From: Betaproteobacteria bacterium UBA5216
GTDB taxonomy: Bacteria; Pseudomonadota; Gammaproteobacteria; Burkholderiales; SG8-41
Length of the DNA stretch: 18,446 nucleotides
Assembly (NCBI GenBank): GCA_002412495.1
Contig: DHVE01000010.1
Coordinates: 1 to 18,446 of the forward strand
Reading direction: 5' to 3'
The position numbers were made by a program, and so were the translations under genes. Shown piece by piece: positions 15,261 through 18,446 of the stretch. Position 1 is the stretch's first letter. Each line of letters begins with the position of its first letter. The notes under the pieces were generated by a model, which did not search any database, was not told the origin of the DNA, and saw only the letters and a list, made by a program, of their open reading frames with translations.

Positions 15261-16508
15261 ATGACACAAGCACATGCTGGCATTGTCACGCGCCGCTGTA
15301 CCGAGCAGCGCTGGCTGATCGACAACATTATTCGTTCGGTTGGCATCGACTGGGATCAGCCACGTACCGTTTCTTACAATACGCCATGCGGGCCGGAAGC
15401 CAACGCGGATTTCGCCGGCATTCGCGAGCGTGTCAAAAAATACGCCGATATCTCCCCTGCCTTTGAAAACGTCGCGCGCCGGCGCGCCACCAAGGCACGC
15501 GCCGCCGAAGACGCGGGCGAAGTCGTCACCGCGCGCAACAATTATTTCTACGCCGCGATACATTATGCGGCTTCGCAGTGGCCGCATGACGAGAACAGCA
15601 GCAAGAATCTGACGCTCAACGCCGCCAAGCGCGATTGCTATTCGCGCTACGCCCAGCATGCCGATCATCACGTTGAGGCCGCATGGGTGCCGTTTCAGGG
15701 CAAAGCCCTGCCCGGCTGGCTACACCTGCCGCCCGGCCATCAACCGGGCGACCGGAGCAAACTGCCCGCAGTGTGGTCGATTCCCGGCATGGACGGTTTC
15801 AAGGAAGCCAACGTTGCGCTCTACGGAGACCGCTGGCTGGCGCGCGGCATCGCGGTCCTGGCGCTGGAAGGTCCGGGCCAATACGAAAGCGCGGTCAATG
15901 GCATCCCGGTGAGCGTGCCGAATTGGGCCGAAGCCGCAACGGCCGTCATGGACTGGATGGCCGCGCGTCCCGAGCTGGACCCACGGCGCATTGCGGTCAC
16001 CGGCAACAGCTTCGGCTCCTTCTTCGGCACGCTGGTCGCCGCGCATGAACCGCGCTTTTGCGCCTGCGCCGTGGCCTCTACCTGTCTGGAACCCGGATGC
16101 CACACTATATTTGAAGAAGCCTCGCCCACTTTCAAACGCCGCTTCATGTATATGTCGGGCTACACCGACGAGCACGCATTCGACGACTTCTGCAAAACGC
16201 TGACATGGGAAGGCCACGCGGAAAAAATCCGTGTGCCGTATCTGTGCGTGGCTGGCGAAGCCGACGAACTCAGCCCGCTGGAACACGCCGAGCGCCTGCT
16301 TCAAACGTTACAGTGCCCCAGGCAGCTGGTGGTGTATCAGGATTCCCGCCACTCGGTTGGCAATGTGCCATCGGCCAATCTGGGCCCACATCCGCAGACA
16401 CTGGTGGCGGACTGGATACAGGCGCGGTTCTATGGCAAACCCTTCGCGCCGGAACGCTGGTTTGTCGACGCCAGCGGACACATCGAAAAAACCCCATACG
16501 AAAGGTAA
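15261..16508 (+). CDS. Alpha/beta hydrolase resembling 2,6-dihydropseudooxynicotine hydrolase/FrsA-type esterases
   Basis: This 415-residue soluble protein has an N-terminal helical region (~1-135) and an alpha/beta-hydrolase core. The visible triad is nucleophile S250 (TGNSFGSFFG), acid D335 (AGEADELSPLEHAE) and H364 (YQDSRHSVGN), in correct order and spacing. The core opens with PGWLHLP and WSIPGMDGFKEAN, and has GIAVLALEGPGQYES before the nucleophile elbow. The long helical N-terminus and the EGPGQ stretch recall C-C bond hydrolases and esterases of the 2,6-dihydropseudooxynicotine hydrolase type. The substrate cannot be assigned. No SD sequence is visible before the ATG at 15261. The class II aldolase gene follows 5 bp after its stop, so the two form an operon and probably act on related intermediates. 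Confidence 0.88.
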   Translation: MTQAHAGIVTRRCTEQRWLIDNIIRSVGIDWDQPRTVSYNTPCGPEANADFAGIRERVKKYADISPAFENVARRRATKARAAEDAGEVVTARNNYFYAAIHYAASQWPHDENSSKNLTLNAAKRDCYSRYAQHADHHVEAAWVPFQGKALPGWLHLPPGHQPGDRSKLPAVWSIPGMDGFKEANVALYGDRWLARGIAVLALEGPGQYESAVNGIPVSVPNWAEAATAVMDWMAARPELDPRRIAVTGNSFGSFFGTLVAAHEPRFCACAVASTCLEPGCHTIFEEASPTFKRRFMYMSGYTDEHAFDDFCKTLTWEGHAEKIRVPYLCVAGEADELSPLEHAERLLQTLQCPRQLVVYQDSRHSVGNVPSANLGPHPQTLVADWIQARFYGKPFAPERWFVDASGHIEKTPYER

Positions 16509-16513
16509 TTCCC

Positions 16514-17305
16514 ATGGTCAAGCCGTTCATACAGCCGAAAATGTCCGTACGGGATCACGTCAGCCCCGAAGAGTGGGAAACCCGCGTCAATCTGGCCGCC
16601 TGCTACCGGTTGATTGATCTGTACGGCATGAGTGATCACATCTCCAATCACGTCACGGCGCGCGTGCACGGCACGCAGAACGAATTCCTGATTAACCCCT
16701 ACGGCATTTTCTATGACCAGATGACGGCTTCATGCATGATCCGCATCGATATCGAGGGCAATATTCTCTTCAATCCGTCCGAGGGCTACGAAGTCAACCG
16801 CTCGGGCTACATCATTCACGGCGCGATTCACCGGGCGCGTCACGATGTCGATTGCATCATCCACACCCACACCCTCACCGGCATGACGGTTGCCTCGATG
16901 CAGTGCGGCCTGTTGCCTATCGCGCAAATGTCGATGCGCTGGGTCAAAGGCGTGTCGTATCACGACTACGAAAGCATAGTGAACATGGACGAGCGCGAAC
17001 GCATGGTGCGCGACTTGGGCAATAACAATGTGATGATTCTGCGCAACCACGGCTTGCTGACCTGCGGCGCAAACATCCCGCAGTGCTTCAACAACATGTT
17101 CTGGCTGAAACGAGCGTGCGACTTGCAGGTGATGTTTTTGTCGTGCAATCAACAGGTTACACGATTATCCGACGATGTGATTGAAAAAACCTGGGGCGCC
17201 TATCAACCCGGCGGCAGCCGCCACAAGCAGCAAAAACACGGCCTGCTGGAATGGCCGGCGCTGCTGCACAAACTTGATGCGATGGATCCGTCGTTCCGCG
17301 AATAG
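16514..17305 (+). CDS. Class II aldolase/adducin-family protein
   Basis: This 263-residue protein has the class II (metal-dependent) aldolase fold, shared by L-fuculose-1-phosphate aldolase, L-ribulose-5-phosphate 4-epimerase and several decarboxylases. The N-terminal helix and SDHISNHVTARVHG (40-53) are followed by the fold landmark FLINPYGIFYDQM. Zinc-ligand candidates are H117 and H119 (IIHTHT) and H179 (ILRNHGLLTCG). The C-terminal helix WLKRACDLQVMFLS is typical. The ATG at 16514 is chosen because AAAGG lies 9 bases before it and it follows the hydrolase stop by 5 bp; the same frame is open further upstream but lies inside the hydrolase gene. The reaction (C-C cleavage, epimerisation or decarboxylation) is not determinable. 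Its end is 6 bp from the convergent PAP2 gene. Confidence 0.9.
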   Translation: MVKPFIQPKMSVRDHVSPEEWETRVNLAACYRLIDLYGMSDHISNHVTARVHGTQNEFLINPYGIFYDQMTASCMIRIDIEGNILFNPSEGYEVNRSGYIIHGAIHRARHDVDCIIHTHTLTGMTVASMQCGLLPIAQMSMRWVKGVSYHDYESIVNMDERERMVRDLGNNNVMILRNHGLLTCGANIPQCFNNMFWLKRACDLQVMFLSCNQQVTRLSDDVIEKTWGAYQPGGSRHKQQKHGLLEWPALLHKLDAMDPSFRE

Positions 17306-17311
17306 CAATAG

Positions 17312-17926
17312 TTAAAGAACCATCAAGCCCACGGTCAGCGCCGCGAATAAACCGGCGAGCACGTCCATCGTCCAGTGTGCGCGCAGCGCAATCACCGCGA
17401 TCACTTGCAGCACGGCGACCACAGCGCCGACGATGGTGAGCACCGGTATGTGCAAGGCCGATAACTGCATCGCGCCGTACACCGCCAGCGCAGTGTGACC
17501 GGAGAAAAAGAAATCCGTGCCCACGCCATAGGTGACAAACAGCGACGGCACGCCGGGATCGCGCCAGATAATCCCCGGCGGCACCGGCAGCGCAACCGAC
17601 GCCTGACTCAATTGACGCAGCGCGAACAAGCCGAACAGCCCCCAGAACGGCATAAACGAAGGCCCCAGCACGGCGTAAAACAATACGAACAGCGTCACCG
17701 CGTCCACGCCCAACGAACTGGCAACCAAAATCGCGTTGGCCTGCCTGGGATGCTGATTCAGCCACGCATTCCAGCGCGCCGTCATCACATGCAAGTGGTC
17801 GTAAATCGTACCCTCTTCCAGGCGCCGCGCGCCGATCATTTTTTGCGTGAGAAACCACAGGAACAGACTGCCGCCGATCAGCAGCACGCGCACCGCGATG
17901 GTTTGAAAGTCAGGCAAGGCAAACAC
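17312..17926 (-). CDS. PAP2-superfamily membrane protein (lipid phosphatase/phosphotransferase-like)
   Basis: This is a 204-residue, very hydrophobic protein with about five or six membrane segments (for example ~11-28, 66-88, 91-105, 160-182 and 187-204). The PAP2 histidine motifs are FFFSGHTALAVY (S142-G-H144) and HWTMDVLAG (H184 and D188). The spacing and the HWTxDV form resemble the PAP2_C/sphingomyelin-synthase-like branch, which transfers or removes phospho-head groups of lipids. A Lys/Arg-rich first catalytic motif is not evident. The best start is a GTG at 17926 with no SD sequence; a TTG three codons later is possible. It lies 26 bp downstream of the hexapeptide-repeat gene on the same strand, so the pair may act together on an envelope lipid or polymer; that is inference. 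Confidence 0.78.
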   Translation of the reverse strand: MFALPDFQTIAVRVLLIGGSLFLWFLTQKMIGARRLEEGTIYDHLHVMTARWNAWLNQHPRQANAILVASSLGVDAVTLFVLFYAVLGPSFMPFWGLFGLFALRQLSQASVALPVPPGIIWRDPGVPSLFVTYGVGTDFFFSGHTALAVYGAMQLSALHIPVLTIVGAVVAVLQVIAVIALRAHWTMDVLAGLFAALTVGLMVL

Positions 17927-17952
17927 GATTCAGCGCGGACGATTCGAGTCAA

Positions 17953-18446
17953 TCAGGTTACGTCGGCCGTTTCGCGCCCGGGCCTGGAACGATCCAGCTC
18001 GATGCGCTGCGCGGGAATACCCGCCCAAGTCTCGCCCGGCGGGATTTTCGTGTTCGGCAGCACAAACGAACTCGCCAGCACCTTGGCCTTCTCGCCCACT
18101 TCAACGCCGCCCATCACCACCGCGCGCAACCCGATGGTGGCGCCACGGCAAATTTTTACCGGCGCAATCACCAGATAACCGCTTTGAGCGTAGTGCGCCA
18201 GTACGCTGGCGGAGCCGCCGATGGTGACGTTGTCCTCCATCTCGATCAGCGACGGATCGGCAATTGCGGTTGAGTTGATCGCCACGTTGTTGCCGATTTT
18301 CATGCCCATCAAGCGGTAATACAGCGTCGCGAACGCCGACGGCGTGACGAACTCCAGAAATGAGTAGCGCACCACCAGCGTCATCGTGCAATGCACGTAC
18401 CAACGCATCGCCGCCAACGACACCGCGGAGCCGCGATAAGGTTTCA
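17953..18446 (-). CDS. Hexapeptide-repeat (left-handed beta-helix) acyltransferase-like protein, 5' end beyond window
   Basis: The C-terminal 163 residues are visible; the frame is open to the right edge (KPYRGSA...), so the gene starts outside the window. An amphipathic N-terminal part (MRWYVHCTMTLVVRYSFLEF) leads to a parallel beta-helix with imperfect hexapeptide periodicity: MKIGNNVAINS, DNVTIGGSASVLAH, LVIAPVKICRGATIGLRA, GGVEVGEKAKVLASSFVL, ending in PPGETWAGIPAQRI, the loop usual at the end of this helix. Such proteins are generally acyl-CoA- or acyl-carrier-dependent O/N-acyltransferases. The membrane-like segment before the helix suggests either a membrane-associated enzyme or the end of a larger multidomain protein. 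Substrate unknown. Confidence 0.82.
   Translation of the reverse strand, partial: KPYRGSAVSLAAMRWYVHCTMTLVVRYSFLEFVTPSAFATLYYRLMGMKIGNNVAINSTAIADPSLIEMEDNVTIGGSASVLAHYAQSGYLVIAPVKICRGATIGLRAVVMGGVEVGEKAKVLASSFVLPNTKIPPGETWAGIPAQRIELDRSRPGRETADVT

Noticed and set aside
16205..16513. N-terminal extension of the class II aldolase into the hydrolase gene
   Set aside because: It overlaps the well-supported hydrolase C-terminus including the catalytic His region; the ATG at 16514 has an RBS and gives normal family length.

Overview
The window is GC-rich, densely coded bacterial DNA. It most likely comes from a proteobacterium, and Gammaproteobacteria (or a close Betaproteobacteria relative) is my best guess. 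The reason is the gene order pilG-pilH-pilI-pilJ-chpA, the chemosensory (Pil-Chp) system that controls type IV pili and twitching in those groups. I cannot name a species from sequence alone.

Region 1 (1-8734, all minus strand, read right to left) is the Pil-Chp operon. It encodes two single-domain response regulators (PilG, PilH), a CheW-type adaptor (PilI), a membrane methyl-accepting receptor (PilJ) and most of the large hybrid CheA-type kinase ChpA. ChpA runs off the left edge inside its C-terminal receiver domain. PilK (CheR-like) and ChpB (CheB-like) are not visible and could lie beyond the left edge. Region 2 (8735-9005) is an AT-rich divergent control region with candidate -10 boxes facing both ways and an 8-bp direct repeat on an 11-bp period.

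Region 3 (9006-13449) is a dense signalling island with no histidine kinase of its own. On the plus strand are an OmpR/PhoB-type regulator and a single-domain receiver protein. Converging on them from the right are a protein with a charged 8-residue repeat and two PAS domains, a receiver domain fused to a Ser/Thr protein kinase, and a stand-alone Hpt protein. It looks like a set of parts linking His-Asp phosphotransfer to Ser/Thr phosphorylation next to Pil-Chp. This is the strongest candidate here for an undescribed system, but the connection is inferred from domains and neighbourhood.

Region 4 (13683-17305) looks metabolic. A divergent YrdC/Sua5-family protein and an atypical short-chain dehydrogenase (SDR) overlap as an operon on the minus strand. 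Divergent from them, an alpha/beta hydrolase and a class II aldolase/adducin-family protein sit 5 bp apart on the plus strand. The substrate cannot be told from sequence. Region 5 (17312-18446, minus strand) has a PAP2-type membrane phosphatase/transferase and, at the right edge, the C-terminal part of a hexapeptide-repeat (left-handed beta-helix) acyltransferase-like protein. I saw no tRNA, rRNA, insertion sequence or CRISPR array, and no gene-free stretch longer than about 270 bp.
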